Shown: one piece after another, positions 17,485 through 27,314 of the stretch
Layout of the letters: the number at the start of each line of letters is the position of its first letter
Numbering within the stretch: the first letter of the stretch is position 1
From: Glaciecola sp047250385
GTDB lineage: Bacteria; Pseudomonadota; Gammaproteobacteria; Enterobacterales; Alteromonadaceae
NCBI RefSeq assembly: GCF_047250385.1
Contig: NZ_JBLBVM010000055.1
Span: forward strand, 62,001 to 126,000
Length of the DNA stretch: 64,000 nt
Direction of reading: 5' to 3'
Position numbers and translations under genes: made by a program
Notes under the pieces: generated by a model
The model's database searches: none
What the model was told of the DNA's origin: nothing
The model's input: the letters and a program-made list of their open reading frames with translations, nothing else

Positions 17485-19602
17485 ATGTCAAAATTCTGTT
17501 ATATGCAATTAACTTCAGCTTTTCAAAGTGTAGATAGAGCTCAGATAAAAAGTATCGCTGCCGGTATGGGCGCGCCTATTGTGGTTCTCGCCATTATGGG
17601 CATGGTCATTTTACCGATGCCCGCTATCCTATTAGATGTATTATTCAGCTTTAATATCGCCTTATCCCTCGTCATAATTTTGGTGTCTGTTTTAACTAAA
17701 CGTCCAATTGATTTTGGTATTTTTCCATTAGTTCTTTTGGTTGCGACGGTTTTACGTCTTGCCTTGAATGTTGCTTCAACTAGGATCGTTTTGCTTGAAG
17801 GGCATGAAGGCGGTGATGCCGCTGGTAAAGTTATACAAGCGTTTGGTGAAGTGGTTATTGGCGGCAATTATGCCGTGGGTATTGTTGTCTTTGCTATTCT
17901 CCTTATCATCAACTTTAAAGTAGTCACTGCTGGTGCAGGCCGGATTTCAGAAGTAAGTGCAAGATTTACTTTGGATGCAATGCCAGGTAAGCAAATGGCA
18001 ATAGATGCCGATTTGAATGCAGGCTATATTGACCAAGATCAAGCTAGAGCTCGCCGTGAAGAAATTACTTCCGAAGCAGATTTCTATGGCTCAATGGATG
18101 GTGCGTCAAAATTTGTGAAAGGGGATGCAATCGCAGGTCTTTTCATCATGCTTATTAACATTGTTGGCGGCCTCTTTATCGGTATGTTCCAACATGATTT
18201 GGAATTCTCGAATGCGATGGAAGTGTATACCATCCTTACGATTGGTGACGGACTTGTCGCACAAATACCATCTTTACTCCTTTCTGTTGCAACAGCGATT
18301 ATTGTGACTCGCGAAAACGACTCTCAGGAAATGGGATTTGAAATTCGCGAACAACTAGCAAACCGAAAAGCACTTTATATCACTTCCGGTATTTTGTTTG
18401 TTATGGGAATTGTGCCGGGTATGCCGCATGTAGCCTTCCTCGGCTTTTCCGCAGCTGTATTTGCTTATGCTTTCTTCAGAGACAAAATGAAGGCGAAAGA
18501 AGCGCAAGATAAGGCGCTTGTGGAGACAATGCCTGACGCCAGTGCATCTTCAAATAGCATCAAAGAACTTGATTGGGACGACGTACAACATGTTGACACT
18601 ATTGGCTTAGAAGTTGGCTATCGCTTAATACCCTTAGTAGACAAATCACAGGGCGGTGAATTATTGACGCGAATTAAGGGCGTGCGCAAAAAGTTGTCGC
18701 AGGAGCTTGGCTTCTTAATTCCACCGGTACATATTCGTGACAATTTAGACTTTTCTCCAAACGCATATTCTATTTCAATGATGGGTGTTTCTATTGGTGA
18801 TGCCGAAATCAGTCATGAAAATGAGTTAGCAATCAATCCTGGTCAAGTATTTGGCGAACTACCGGGTACGAAAACTAAGGATCCAGCTTTTGGATTGGAC
18901 GCTGTTTGGATTAAAGCAAACCAACGTGAACATGCCCAAACATTAGGTTATACCGTTGTTGATTCAGCAACAGTTGTGGCAACGCATTTGAGCCAACTGT
19001 TGACGACGAATGCTTATCAGTTACTAGGTCACGAAGAAGTGCAACAACTGCTGGATATGCTCGAGAAAACCAACCCGAAATTAGTTGAAGGTTTAGTGCC
19101 AGATATTTTATCACTCAGTACAATGGTGAAAGTGTTGCAAACACTATTATATGAAGGGGTGCCAATCAGAGATATGCGTACAATTTGTCAAACACTTTGT
19201 GAGTATGGTCCGAAGAGCCAAGACCCAGATGTACTCGTGTCTGCATTGCGCATCGCCTTGAAACGACTCATCGTTCAAGACATCACGGCAGGTGGTGATG
19301 AAATACCGGTTATTACCTTAGCACCAGACTTGGAACAGATGTTGCATCAGTCATTACAAGCAGGTGGTGAAGATGGCGCTGGCATTGAGCCAGGTCTTGC
19401 CGAGAAGATTCAACAGTCGTTAACAGAGGCAAGTCAGCAGCAAGAACTCGCTGGTGAACCCTCAGTATTGTTAACATCCGGTATGTTACGTCCGGTGTTA
19501 TCACGATTCTTAAAACACGCTGTTACTGGATTACATGTGTTGTCTTATCAAGAAATACCAGACGACAAACAAATTAAAATAGTGTCATCAGTCGGTCAAT
19601 AA
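17485..19602 (+). CDS. flhA: flagellar export gate protein FlhA
   Basis: FlhA is the large export-gate subunit, a proton-driven membrane protein with a nonameric cytoplasmic ring. The 705-residue product has about eight N-terminal membrane helices, the conserved loop GRISEVSARFTLDAMPGKQM with the following DADLNAGYIDQDQARARR, and a C-terminal cytoplasmic domain of about 350 residues. The start is not certain: from the ATG at 17485 the predicted leader is only some 14 bases, and an in-frame ATG at 17503 is possible; neither has a clear ribosome binding site. It is followed by flhF after 32 bases. Confidence 0.97.
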   Translation: MSKFCYMQLTSAFQSVDRAQIKSIAAGMGAPIVVLAIMGMVILPMPAILLDVLFSFNIALSLVIILVSVLTKRPIDFGIFPLVLLVATVLRLALNVASTRIVLLEGHEGGDAAGKVIQAFGEVVIGGNYAVGIVVFAILLIINFKVVTAGAGRISEVSARFTLDAMPGKQMAIDADLNAGYIDQDQARARREEITSEADFYGSMDGASKFVKGDAIAGLFIMLINIVGGLFIGMFQHDLEFSNAMEVYTILTIGDGLVAQIPSLLLSVATAIIVTRENDSQEMGFEIREQLANRKALYITSGILFVMGIVPGMPHVAFLGFSAAVFAYAFFRDKMKAKEAQDKALVETMPDASASSNSIKELDWDDVQHVDTIGLEVGYRLIPLVDKSQGGELLTRIKGVRKKLSQELGFLIPPVHIRDNLDFSPNAYSISMMGVSIGDAEISHENELAINPGQVFGELPGTKTKDPAFGLDAVWIKANQREHAQTLGYTVVDSATVVATHLSQLLTTNAYQLLGHEEVQQLLDMLEKTNPKLVEGLVPDILSLSTMVKVLQTLLYEGVPIRDMRTICQTLCEYGPKSQDPDVLVSALRIALKRLIVQDITAGGDEIPVITLAPDLEQMLHQSLQAGGEDGAGIEPGLAEKIQQSLTEASQQQELAGEPSVLLTSGMLRPVLSRFLKHAVTGLHVLSYQEIPDDKQIKIVSSVGQ

Positions 19603-19634
19603 ACTGACGCATTACAAACACTAACGAGGACATC

Positions 19635-21086
19635 ATGAAAATTAGACGTTTTTTTGGCAAAGACATGCGTGAAGCGCTTAAGCAAGTGAAAGACGAACTT
19701 GGCGGTGATGCCGTTATCATGTCTAATAAAAAAGTGGCAGGCGGTGTTGAATTGGTCGCAGCGGTGGATAAAGAAACCGAAATGACGAAACCGGCGCCAA
19801 CCATTAGCCTTAGTCGAAAAGCTAAAAACACGCCAACACTGAGTGAGATCATTGGTGATGATGGTCCTGATAGTTTGAAAGCGCTGTTAGAGAAACAACA
19901 AGCGGGTCAACTAGCAGACGACAAAAGTGATGGTTTTGAGAGTGTCGCTCAGTCCAATGCAATGAATCAAAAGCAAACTAATGTAAGCAGTGGATACGCG
20001 GATTCTGAGCAAGCTGAAAAGCGCCGCAGAGAAGCTCAGCTTACAAGCGAATATGTTCGAACTCCGGTCAACAAACCAGAGCAAGACTATTCAGTTGAAG
20101 ATGATCTCTCGGATAGTCAGGCATCCGATTTGTTTAAGAATGACAACGGTTTACAATCCAGTGATGGACTTGATTTTATTAAATCAGAGCTTGCTTCTAT
20201 TCGGAATGTTCTGCAATATCAAGTTAACGGTTTAAGCGATGAACGAAATAAGCGTAAGAATCCAACCCATTATTTCCTAGGAAACAAGCTCTTAGGTATG
20301 GGGATTAGTGAAAAATTAGTTGAGCAACTAGTAAGTTTCTTACCACCTCAAGCGACAGAGACAGAGGGCTGGGATTATTTGATGAAACTAATTTCAAATC
20401 GTTTGCATATTGGTGGCAATGATATCTTGCAACAATCAGGTATTGTCGCATTAGTCGGCCCAACTGGTACGGGTAAAACCACTACCGTTGCAAAATTGGC
20501 AGCCAAGTTCGCGCAAAAATATGGTGCAAACGAAGTCGCTATGATTACCCTTGATACATACAGAATCGCAGCATTCGAACAATTAGCGACGTATGGAAAG
20601 ATTATCGGTTGTACGGTGAAGAAAGCACAAACTTCAGAAGAGTTAGCTCATATACTTCACCAAATGAGACACAAGAAATTGGTATTGATAGACACGGCAG
20701 GTTTCAGTCAGCGTGATGCAAGATTGGTTACTCAACTAAACGATTATGAAAAAGAGACCACGGCAAACATTAAAAAGTACCTAGTGTTACCGGCTGGATC
20801 ACAGTATCAGGTGTTACATCAAACCATACAAGCGTATAAGAATATAAACTTAACTGGCTGTATTTTCAGTAAATTAGATGAATGTTACAGTCTAGGTGAA
20901 GCACTTAGTGTAGTGATTGAAAATGACCTTAGGCTAAGCTACGTAACGGATGGACAGCGAGTGCCAGAAGACATTAAGTTAGCAGATGCGAAAAATTTAA
21001 TAATGGTAGCGTCAAAACTTTATAAAAAGTACGCTTTGGCGCATACTAAGCTATCCATCTCTGATGAAGGCGTCAGAGCAGTATGA
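19635..21086 (+). CDS. flhF: signal-recognition-type GTPase FlhF
   Basis: FlhF is an SRP-family GTPase that places the first flagellar parts at the cell pole. The 483-residue product has the basic B domain at the N-terminus (MKIRRFFGKDMREALKQVKD), a long variable linker, and NG domains with the P-loop GPTGTGKTTT at about 275-284 and the switch region LIDTAGFSQRD. GAGGAC precedes the ATG. The stop overlaps the flhG start (ATGA), which fits the known need for balanced FlhF and FlhG levels in flagellar number control. Confidence 0.97.
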   Translation: MKIRRFFGKDMREALKQVKDELGGDAVIMSNKKVAGGVELVAAVDKETEMTKPAPTISLSRKAKNTPTLSEIIGDDGPDSLKALLEKQQAGQLADDKSDGFESVAQSNAMNQKQTNVSSGYADSEQAEKRRREAQLTSEYVRTPVNKPEQDYSVEDDLSDSQASDLFKNDNGLQSSDGLDFIKSELASIRNVLQYQVNGLSDERNKRKNPTHYFLGNKLLGMGISEKLVEQLVSFLPPQATETEGWDYLMKLISNRLHIGGNDILQQSGIVALVGPTGTGKTTTVAKLAAKFAQKYGANEVAMITLDTYRIAAFEQLATYGKIIGCTVKKAQTSEELAHILHQMRHKKLVLIDTAGFSQRDARLVTQLNDYEKETTANIKKYLVLPAGSQYQVLHQTIQAYKNINLTGCIFSKLDECYSLGEALSVVIENDLRLSYVTDGQRVPEDIKLADAKNLIMVASKLYKKYALAHTKLSISDEGVRAV

Positions 21087-21934
21087 TAGAAGACCAAGCG
21101 AGTAGCTTAAGAAAAATGAATCAATCCAAATTAATTAAAGTCATGGCAGTCACCGGTGGTAAAGGTGGAGTGGGTAAAACCAACGTGTCTTTGAATCTAG
21201 CCATTTCATTGGCTAAAAAAGGTAAACGTGTGATGGTGCTCGACGCCGACTTAGGTCTAGCCAACGTCGATGTGTTACTTGGTTTGCGTGTAGATAAAAA
21301 TTTATCCCATGTTTTGAAAGGCGAATGCACCTTAGACGATATTCTGGTAACGGGTCCTCACGGTGTAAAAATTGCGCCGGCAACATCAGGCTCGCAATCA
21401 ATGGCTGAGCTGGGTTCTACTGAACATGCAGGCTTAATTAGAGCTTTTAGCGAATTACGCACAGAGATAGATGTACTCATTGTTGATACTGCTGCGGGCA
21501 TTTCCGACATGGTAATGAGTTTTTCAAGGGCCGCACAAGACGTCGTTGTTGTTGTCTGTGACGAACCCACATCTTTGACGGATGCGTATGCACTGATTAA
21601 AATTCTTAACCGTGAGCACGGTGTTTTCAAGTTTAAAGTCGTTGCCAATATGGTGCGAAGTGATAAGGAAGGTAAAGAGCTTTTTAGCAAGCTTTCCAAA
21701 GTGACAGGGCGATTTTTGGATGTTGCATTAGAGTTGGTTGGAGTTATTCCATTCGACGAAAATATTCGTAAATCTGTACGCAAACAAGCTGCTATCGTTG
21801 ATGCATATCCGTCATCGCCTGCAGCGGTGGCGATTGCTAGCCTAGCTGAAAAATCCATGATGTGGCCAATACCAGAACAACCTGGTGGGCATTTGGAGTT
21901 TTTCATTGAGCAGTTAGTGTCGAGAAACGAGTAG
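21083..21934 (+). CDS. flhG: MinD-like ATPase FlhG, flagellar number regulator
   Basis: FlhG (also FleN, YlxH) is a MinD/ParA-type ATPase that limits flagellar number and, in polar flagellates, restrains the master activator FlrA/FleQ. The 283-residue product has a deviant Walker A motif GGKGGVGKT at residues 25-33, the Walker A' region VMVLDADLGLANVDVLLG and a C-terminal helix that could bind membrane. A short N-terminal segment (IEDQASSLRKMNQSKLIK) precedes the ATPase core; in homologues this part includes a FlhF-activating DQAxxLR-type motif, and DQASSLR is visible at residues 4-10. It overlaps flhF by four bases. Confidence 0.97.
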   Translation: MIEDQASSLRKMNQSKLIKVMAVTGGKGGVGKTNVSLNLAISLAKKGKRVMVLDADLGLANVDVLLGLRVDKNLSHVLKGECTLDDILVTGPHGVKIAPATSGSQSMAELGSTEHAGLIRAFSELRTEIDVLIVDTAAGISDMVMSFSRAAQDVVVVVCDEPTSLTDAYALIKILNREHGVFKFKVVANMVRSDKEGKELFSKLSKVTGRFLDVALELVGVIPFDENIRKSVRKQAAIVDAYPSSPAAVAIASLAEKSMMWPIPEQPGGHLEFFIEQLVSRNE

Positions 21935-21945
21935 GTAATTAATCA

Positions 21946-22674
21946 GTGAGTAACAAAGTGGCAGTCTATCAACAACAAATTGATAAAAACCAATTGGTGG
22001 AGCGACACGCGCCCTTGGTGAAAAGAATTGCTCATCATCTTATGGCAAGGTTGCCAGCGAGCGTCCTTGTGGATGACTTGATTCAAGCAGGGATGATTGG
22101 CTTGCTCGAAGCAGCAAGAAACTTTGATGGTTCTAAAGGTGCGAGTTTTGAAACATTTGCAGGAATCCGTATACGCGGTTCTATGCTAGATGAAATTCGC
22201 AAAGGTGATTGGACTCCTCGTTCAGTGCACAAGAACAGTAGAGCGATAACGGAAGCGATATCTCAAGTGGAAAAAGCCACAGGTCGTGATGCTCGAGACA
22301 TTGACGTCGCGGAAAGGTTACAAGTTCCGGTGCAAGAATATCATCAAATGTTGCGAGAAGTTAACGCTGGCAAGTTAGTTGGGATTGAAGATCTCGGCGT
22401 TAGCGAAGACGTTCTCACCACGGACGCCACGAAAGGCGAAGACAGTCCTTTTGAAAATATGGTGCAAGGATCATTTCAGAAAGCGCTGGCTCAAGCGATA
22501 ACAACATTACCAGAGCGAGAAGCAATCGTCCTCTCATTGTACTATGACGAAGAATTAAATTTACGTGAGATTGGTGAAGTCCTTGAAGTCAGCGAATCAC
22601 GAGTGAGTCAAATTCACAGTCAAGCGATGTTAAAGTTAAAGTCGAAAATGCAGTCATGGCGAACCGTCGACTAA
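21946..22674 (+). CDS. fliA: flagellar sigma factor FliA (sigma-28)
   Basis: FliA directs RNA polymerase to late flagellar and chemotaxis promoters. The 242-residue product contains sigma region 2 (HLMARLPASVLVDDLIQAGM), region 3 and the region 4 helix-turn-helix (NLREIGEVLEVSESRVSQIH) near the C-terminus, as normal for the family. It begins at a GTG 11 bases after flhG. The anti-sigma factor FlgM is not in this window. A 51-base gap precedes cheY, with no terminator visible. Confidence 0.97.
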   Translation: MSNKVAVYQQQIDKNQLVERHAPLVKRIAHHLMARLPASVLVDDLIQAGMIGLLEAARNFDGSKGASFETFAGIRIRGSMLDEIRKGDWTPRSVHKNSRAITEAISQVEKATGRDARDIDVAERLQVPVQEYHQMLREVNAGKLVGIEDLGVSEDVLTTDATKGEDSPFENMVQGSFQKALAQAITTLPEREAIVLSLYYDEELNLREIGEVLEVSESRVSQIHSQAMLKLKSKMQSWRTVD

Positions 22675-22725
22675 GTTGGCTGCGTTTTATTTTTATAGTT
22701 AATTTGTACCTCAGCGGAGGCAGTT

Positions 22726-23109
22726 TTGGATAAGAATATGAAAATCCTAGTTGTTGATGATTTTTCAACAATGCGGCGTATCATTAAGAATTTGTTAAAA
22801 GACCTTGGCTTTACAAGCATTCAAGAAGCGGATGATGGTAATACTGCGTTGCCGATGCTTGTTCAAGGTGATTTTGATTTTGTGGTAACAGATTGGAATA
22901 TGCCTGGGATGCAAGGTATTGACTTGCTTCGCGCTATTCGAGCTGACGAAAACTTAAAACATTTACCTGTTCTAATGGTTACCGCGGAAGCGAAAAAAGA
23001 GCAAATCGTTGCTGCTGCGCAAGCTGGTGTAAATGGTTACGTAGTCAAACCTTTTACTGCGGCTACATTGAAAGAGAAGTTAGAAAAGATTTTTCAGCGT
23101 CTTGGTTAA
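22726..23109 (+). CDS. cheY: chemotaxis response regulator CheY
   Basis: CheY carries the chemotaxis signal from CheA to the flagellar switch. The 127-residue single receiver domain has the acidic pair D11-D12, the phospho-acceptor D56 in VVTDWNMPGMQG, and the conserved Thr and Lys in MVTAEAKK and VVKPF. The TTG at 22726 is the likely start because GGAGG lies 7 bases upstream, whereas the ATG four codons later would be 19 bases away. The sequence is of the switch-binding CheY type seen beside cheZ and cheA in polar flagellates. Confidence 0.97.
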   Translation: MDKNMKILVVDDFSTMRRIIKNLLKDLGFTSIQEADDGNTALPMLVQGDFDFVVTDWNMPGMQGIDLLRAIRADENLKHLPVLMVTAEAKKEQIVAAAQAGVNGYVVKPFTAATLKEKLEKIFQRLG

Positions 23110-23139
23110 CAGCGATATTTCTTAATGGGGTAACGTTGA

Positions 23140-23898
23140 ATGACAACGACCGACAGAGACTTAGTTTCGTTAGAAGAAGCGAAGCAATTAGTTGCATATC
23201 TTGAAAATGGTGATCGCAAGCAAGCTAACGCACTGGTTGACACCATCACTATGCGAGAAGCAGGAGAACTGTTTACTGAAGTAGGTATCTTGACCCGCCA
23301 GTTACATGATTCCTTGAGCGTGTTTGAGGCTGATGATCGCATTTCTACGTTGACGCAAGATGAAATTCCAGATGCGCAAACTAGACTAAATTACGTGATC
23401 GATGAAACTGAAAAAGCAGCCAACATAACGATGGATGCTGTTGAGAAAAGCATGCCTCTTACCGAAGGCTTAAACAAGCGCTTACTTGATATTATGCCTG
23501 AATGGCAGAAATTGATGAGTCGCCAAATGGAGCTAGGTGAATTCAAACAGCTATGTAATGAGCTCGATCAATTCCTAATTGATGCTACGCGAGACACCTC
23601 AACTCTCAGTTCTATGTTATCTGAAATACTACTGGCCCAAGGTTATCAAGACCTCACTGGACAAGTACTGCGCCGTGTTATCGAAATAGTGAAAGATGTT
23701 GAAGATAATTTAGTCGCTATGCTGACAGCGTTTGCTGATGTCGATAGGAAAGAAGATTTTAAAGATAATTCTCAACCTTCTAAGAAAAAGACCGATACAA
23801 TAAAAGCCGAAGGGCCGATTATCGATGCAGAAACTCGCGACGACGTAGTAAGTGGACAAGACGACGTTGACGATTTACTGTCAAGTTTAGGGTTTTAG
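23140..23898 (+). CDS. cheZ: CheY-P phosphatase CheZ
   Basis: CheZ dephosphorylates CheY-P. The 252-residue, largely helical protein contains the catalytic Asp and Gln in the stretch QDLTGQVLRRVIEIVKDVE, and it ends in the acidic peptide DDVDDLLSSLGF, which in characterised CheZ is the high-affinity CheY docking site. About 40 poorly conserved residues link the two. The gene lies between cheY and cheA, and all are co-directional with short gaps. Confidence 0.96.
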   Translation: MTTTDRDLVSLEEAKQLVAYLENGDRKQANALVDTITMREAGELFTEVGILTRQLHDSLSVFEADDRISTLTQDEIPDAQTRLNYVIDETEKAANITMDAVEKSMPLTEGLNKRLLDIMPEWQKLMSRQMELGEFKQLCNELDQFLIDATRDTSTLSSMLSEILLAQGYQDLTGQVLRRVIEIVKDVEDNLVAMLTAFADVDRKEDFKDNSQPSKKKTDTIKAEGPIIDAETRDDVVSGQDDVDDLLSSLGF

Positions 23899-23910
23899 GG
23901 GAGCCGACGA

Positions 23911-26109
23911 ATGTCGTTTGAAGTTGACGAGGAAATAATGCAAGATTTTCTGGTGGAAGCCGGAGAAATACTTGAGCAGCTCCAGGAACAACTTGTTGAT
24001 CTTGAGAATAATCCAGAAGACGGAGAATTACTCAATGCAATTTTCCGTGGTTATCATACAGTCAAGGGTGGTGCTGGATTTTTAGCATTAACAGAACTCG
24101 TTGATATCTGTCATGGTGCAGAAAACGTTTTTGACATCATGCGTAACGGCAAGCGTACGCTCACACCTGAATTAATGGACGTCATTTTACAAGCAACAGA
24201 TGTTGTTGTTGAAATGTTCGAACACGTAAAGAATAGAGAGCCTTTAGAGGCTGCACCCGAAGAACTCATCGCCGTATTGCACAAACTAAGCAAGCCTGAA
24301 ACCCCCGATGAGAACATTTTTTCAGCTGACACTGATGATGCTGAACCTGCGCAAGCAGAACCCGAAGCTCCTAGCACTCCTGTTACCGAGATGGAAGCAG
24401 CAGCTAGCAACAGTGATGACTCGGGTATCGAAGAAATTACAGACGATGAATTTGAAGCCTTGTTAGATGAATTACATGGCGGGGGAAGTCCGACGAGTAA
24501 AGCTACTCCAGCGAGCGCACCCGCTTCAAGTAACGAAGCTGCGACATCAGACGCAGATGATATTACTGATGATGAATTCGAAGCACTACTGGACGACTTG
24601 CACGGTAAAGGTCAATTTAAAGCCGAAGAGAAAGCCACCAAGGGTAGCAATGATGCTTCAAGTGATGATGAGTCAGACGAAATTACTGATGATGAATTCG
24701 AGGCTTTGCTCGATCAATTGCATGGTGAAGGAAAAGCACCGGTAATTGCTGCTGACAAAAAGAAAGAAGAGAAAGCTCCGGAAACGCCTAAGGTCACAAA
24801 AGCAGAGACTAGCGAAAAGGTTGATACAAAGCCTGCTGCGCAAACTCAAGCCGCTGCTGCGCCAGTTCAAAAACCTGCTCCTGCAGCAAAAGCACCTGCT
24901 AAACAAGTCGCTAAAAAAGACGATAAAAAATCAGGCTCATCAGCGCCACAAGCAGAAACAACTGTACGTGTAGACACCAAGAGACTAGACCAAATCATGA
25001 ATATGGTTGGTGAATTAGTGTTAGTGCGCAACCGACTCCTGAGCTTGGGCATTAACAATGCAGATGAAAGTATGTCCAAAGCTATTGCGAACTTGGATGT
25101 AGTCACTGGTGATTTGCAAGGTGCGGTGATGAAAACTCGCATGCAGCCTATTAAGAAAGTGTTCGGCCGTTTTCCTCGCGTTGTTCGTGACTTGGCAAGA
25201 ACACTGAAAAAAGAAATTACACTTCAGCTTGTAGGTGAAGAAACCGATTTAGATAAAAACCTCGTTGAAGCACTCGCAGATCCATTGGTGCATTTGGTGC
25301 GAAACTCTGTCGATCATGGTATTGAAATGCCTGACGATCGTGAGGCTCAAGGTAAACCAAGAATGGGTACTGTGAAGTTATCGGCCTCACAAGAAGGTGA
25401 TCACATTCTGCTTACTATCGATGATGATGGTAAAGGGATGGATCCTGAGAAACTCAAAGAAATCGCGATTAATCGAGGGGTTTTAGATGCTGATACGGCG
25501 GCAAGAATGTCCGATGTTGAAGCATTTAATTTAATTTTTGCTCCAGGGTTTTCAACGAAAGTAGAGATAAGTGATATTTCCGGTCGTGGTGTTGGGATGG
25601 ATGTGGTGAAAACCAAAATTAACCAGCTCAACGGAACGGTCAATATCAACTCTGAACTTGGCAAAGGTACTAGTTTGGCGATTAAAGTGCCGCTAACTTT
25701 AGCCATACTTCCTACCTTGATGATCGTAGTTGGAGAACAGACATTCGCGTTACCACTGGGCTCGGTTAATGAAATTATCAACATGGATATTTCGAAAACC
25801 CATACCGTCGATGGTCAACTCACTATGATCGTAAGGTCTAAGGCGATTCCATTATTCTATCTTGGTGATTGGCTAAACAGGGTGCCTGTTAAAGTTGACC
25901 GATCACAAGGGCACGTTGTTGTTATGCAAATAGGTACACAACAAGTGGGCTTCGTTGTCGATTCACTAATCGGTCAGGAAGAAGTTGTTATTAAACCATT
26001 AGATGCCTTACTGCAAGGTACTCCAGGCATGGCGGGTGCAACAATTACGTCCGATGGTGGTATTGCATTAATATTAGACATTTCAAGTCTATTGAAAAGG
26101 TATGCTTAG
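23911..26109 (+). CDS. cheA: chemotaxis histidine kinase CheA
   Basis: CheA is the kinase of the chemoreceptor array. The 732-residue product has a P1 domain with phospho-His H49 in RGYHTVKGGAGFL, then a long low-complexity linker (about 130-345). P3 dimerisation, P4 ATPase (N box LVRNSVDHGIE, G boxes DDDGKGMD and GRGVGMDVV) and the CheW-like P5 domain follow. No classical P2 domain is recognisable; the linker instead carries three near-identical acidic motifs and an Ala/Pro/Lys-rich tail. In Vibrio, a CheA linker region called LID is the binding site for ParP, and these motifs may be the equivalent. GGAG precedes the ATG. Confidence 0.96.
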   Translation: MSFEVDEEIMQDFLVEAGEILEQLQEQLVDLENNPEDGELLNAIFRGYHTVKGGAGFLALTELVDICHGAENVFDIMRNGKRTLTPELMDVILQATDVVVEMFEHVKNREPLEAAPEELIAVLHKLSKPETPDENIFSADTDDAEPAQAEPEAPSTPVTEMEAAASNSDDSGIEEITDDEFEALLDELHGGGSPTSKATPASAPASSNEAATSDADDITDDEFEALLDDLHGKGQFKAEEKATKGSNDASSDDESDEITDDEFEALLDQLHGEGKAPVIAADKKKEEKAPETPKVTKAETSEKVDTKPAAQTQAAAAPVQKPAPAAKAPAKQVAKKDDKKSGSSAPQAETTVRVDTKRLDQIMNMVGELVLVRNRLLSLGINNADESMSKAIANLDVVTGDLQGAVMKTRMQPIKKVFGRFPRVVRDLARTLKKEITLQLVGEETDLDKNLVEALADPLVHLVRNSVDHGIEMPDDREAQGKPRMGTVKLSASQEGDHILLTIDDDGKGMDPEKLKEIAINRGVLDADTAARMSDVEAFNLIFAPGFSTKVEISDISGRGVGMDVVKTKINQLNGTVNINSELGKGTSLAIKVPLTLAILPTLMIVVGEQTFALPLGSVNEIINMDISKTHTVDGQLTMIVRSKAIPLFYLGDWLNRVPVKVDRSQGHVVVMQIGTQQVGFVVDSLIGQEEVVIKPLDALLQGTPGMAGATITSDGGIALILDISSLLKRYA
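24433..24726 (+). repeat. three ITDDEFEALLDxLHG motifs in the CheA linker
   Basis: Residues 175-190, 217-232 and 257-272 of CheA each read [DE]ITDDEFEALLD[EDQ]LHG, separated by about 25 acidic or Ser/Ala/Pro-rich residues. The motif resembles the FliM N-terminal CheY-binding peptide (LSQDEIDALLHG) and, more loosely, the CheZ C-terminal peptide (DVDDLLSSLGF), both encoded in this window. It may be a docking array for CheY or for ParP. Confidence 0.9.
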
Positions 26110-26171
26110 TATCACATTCTGATACACTAAAGGGCATACCTTAATCCAGATACAAGGGCTTCATAAACACG

Positions 26172-27284
26172 ATGCCATATCGAGTGTTGATAGTTGATGA
26201 TTCGACGTTTTATCGAAGACGTTTAGCATCCTTTTTAGAGAAAGATCCGAGCATTCAAATTGTTGGGCAAGCGATTAATGGTTTGGAAGCGGTTGAAAAA
26301 GCCAAAACGCTAAAACCTGATGTGATAACGATGGATGTTGAGATGCCAGTGATGGACGGAATCTCTGCTGTTACTAAAATAATGCAAGTAGCGCCCACTG
26401 CCATCCTAATGTTTTCTTCGTTAACTCATGAAGGAGCTAAAGTTACCCTCGACGCTCTCGCAGCTGGTGCGATTGATTTTATCCCTAAGAACTTTGATGA
26501 CGTTAGCAAAGAGCGTCCTGCAGCAATCTTAATTATTCAACGCCGTGTTAAAGCAATAGCTCGAAGCCGCTTATTAAAGCAAACTACCGAGGCCAAGAAG
26601 ACGATAAAGCCGGCAAGTTCCTCTAACAAGCCCACGTATAGAGCTTCAAAGCTTCCTGCTAAGCCTGTAGCAGTATCTTCGTCACCAATGCCAGCCACTG
26701 GCAAGCGTTATAAGTTACTCTTTATTGGAGCAAGCACTGGCGGGCCTGTCGCTTTACAAACAGTTATCAGCGGATTACCTGCTGACTTTCCTTATCCCGT
26801 TATTCTTGTTCAGCATATGCCCGGCACATTCACGGCTGCGTTTGCCGAGCGTTTGAATAAACATTCTCAGCTAAAAGTTAAGTTAGCTGAAAATAATGAT
26901 CGCATTGAGAAAGGTACTGTTTATTTAGCCGAAGGTGGTAAACAACTGCAAGTTACGGGCAAGGGGGCTTTTGCAAGAATCAACATTGTAAAGGCTCCAA
27001 AAGAGAGTGCCATTATTTATCATCCCTCTATAGATTTTACGATGGAATCACTTGTAGGGGCGTATTCAGGCGATATTTTAAGTGTGATATTGACTGGCAT
27101 GGGCTCGGATGGTTCCAGAGGTGGCAAGCTTTTAAAGGAGAAGGGGGCCACAATTTGGGCGCAAGATGAAAAGTCGAGTGTAATATATGGTATGCCAAAG
27201 GCGGTAGCTGAGTCAGGAACGTGTGATAGAGTAATCCCATTAAATGATATTGCAGAGCACATCATTAATGAAATGAAAGTGTGA
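26172..27284 (+). CDS. cheB: chemoreceptor methylesterase/deamidase CheB
   Basis: CheB removes methyl groups from chemoreceptors when phosphorylated by CheA. The 370-residue product has an N-terminal receiver domain with phospho-acceptor D55 (VITMDVEMPVMDG), a basic/Pro/Ser linker of about 60 residues, and a methylesterase domain. That domain carries the catalytic Ser188 in GASTGGP, His in LVQHMPG and Asp in TGMGSDGSRG. The partner methyltransferase CheR is not in this window. The gap from cheA is 62 bases and shows no promoter match. Confidence 0.96.
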   Translation: MPYRVLIVDDSTFYRRRLASFLEKDPSIQIVGQAINGLEAVEKAKTLKPDVITMDVEMPVMDGISAVTKIMQVAPTAILMFSSLTHEGAKVTLDALAAGAIDFIPKNFDDVSKERPAAILIIQRRVKAIARSRLLKQTTEAKKTIKPASSSNKPTYRASKLPAKPVAVSSSPMPATGKRYKLLFIGASTGGPVALQTVISGLPADFPYPVILVQHMPGTFTAAFAERLNKHSQLKVKLAENNDRIEKGTVYLAEGGKQLQVTGKGAFARINIVKAPKESAIIYHPSIDFTMESLVGAYSGDILSVILTGMGSDGSRGGKLLKEKGATIWAQDEKSSVIYGMPKAVAESGTCDRVIPLNDIAEHIINEMKV

Positions 27285-27314
27285 AGCAAAAACCTAAAAT
27301 GAGTTGTTAAGCAA

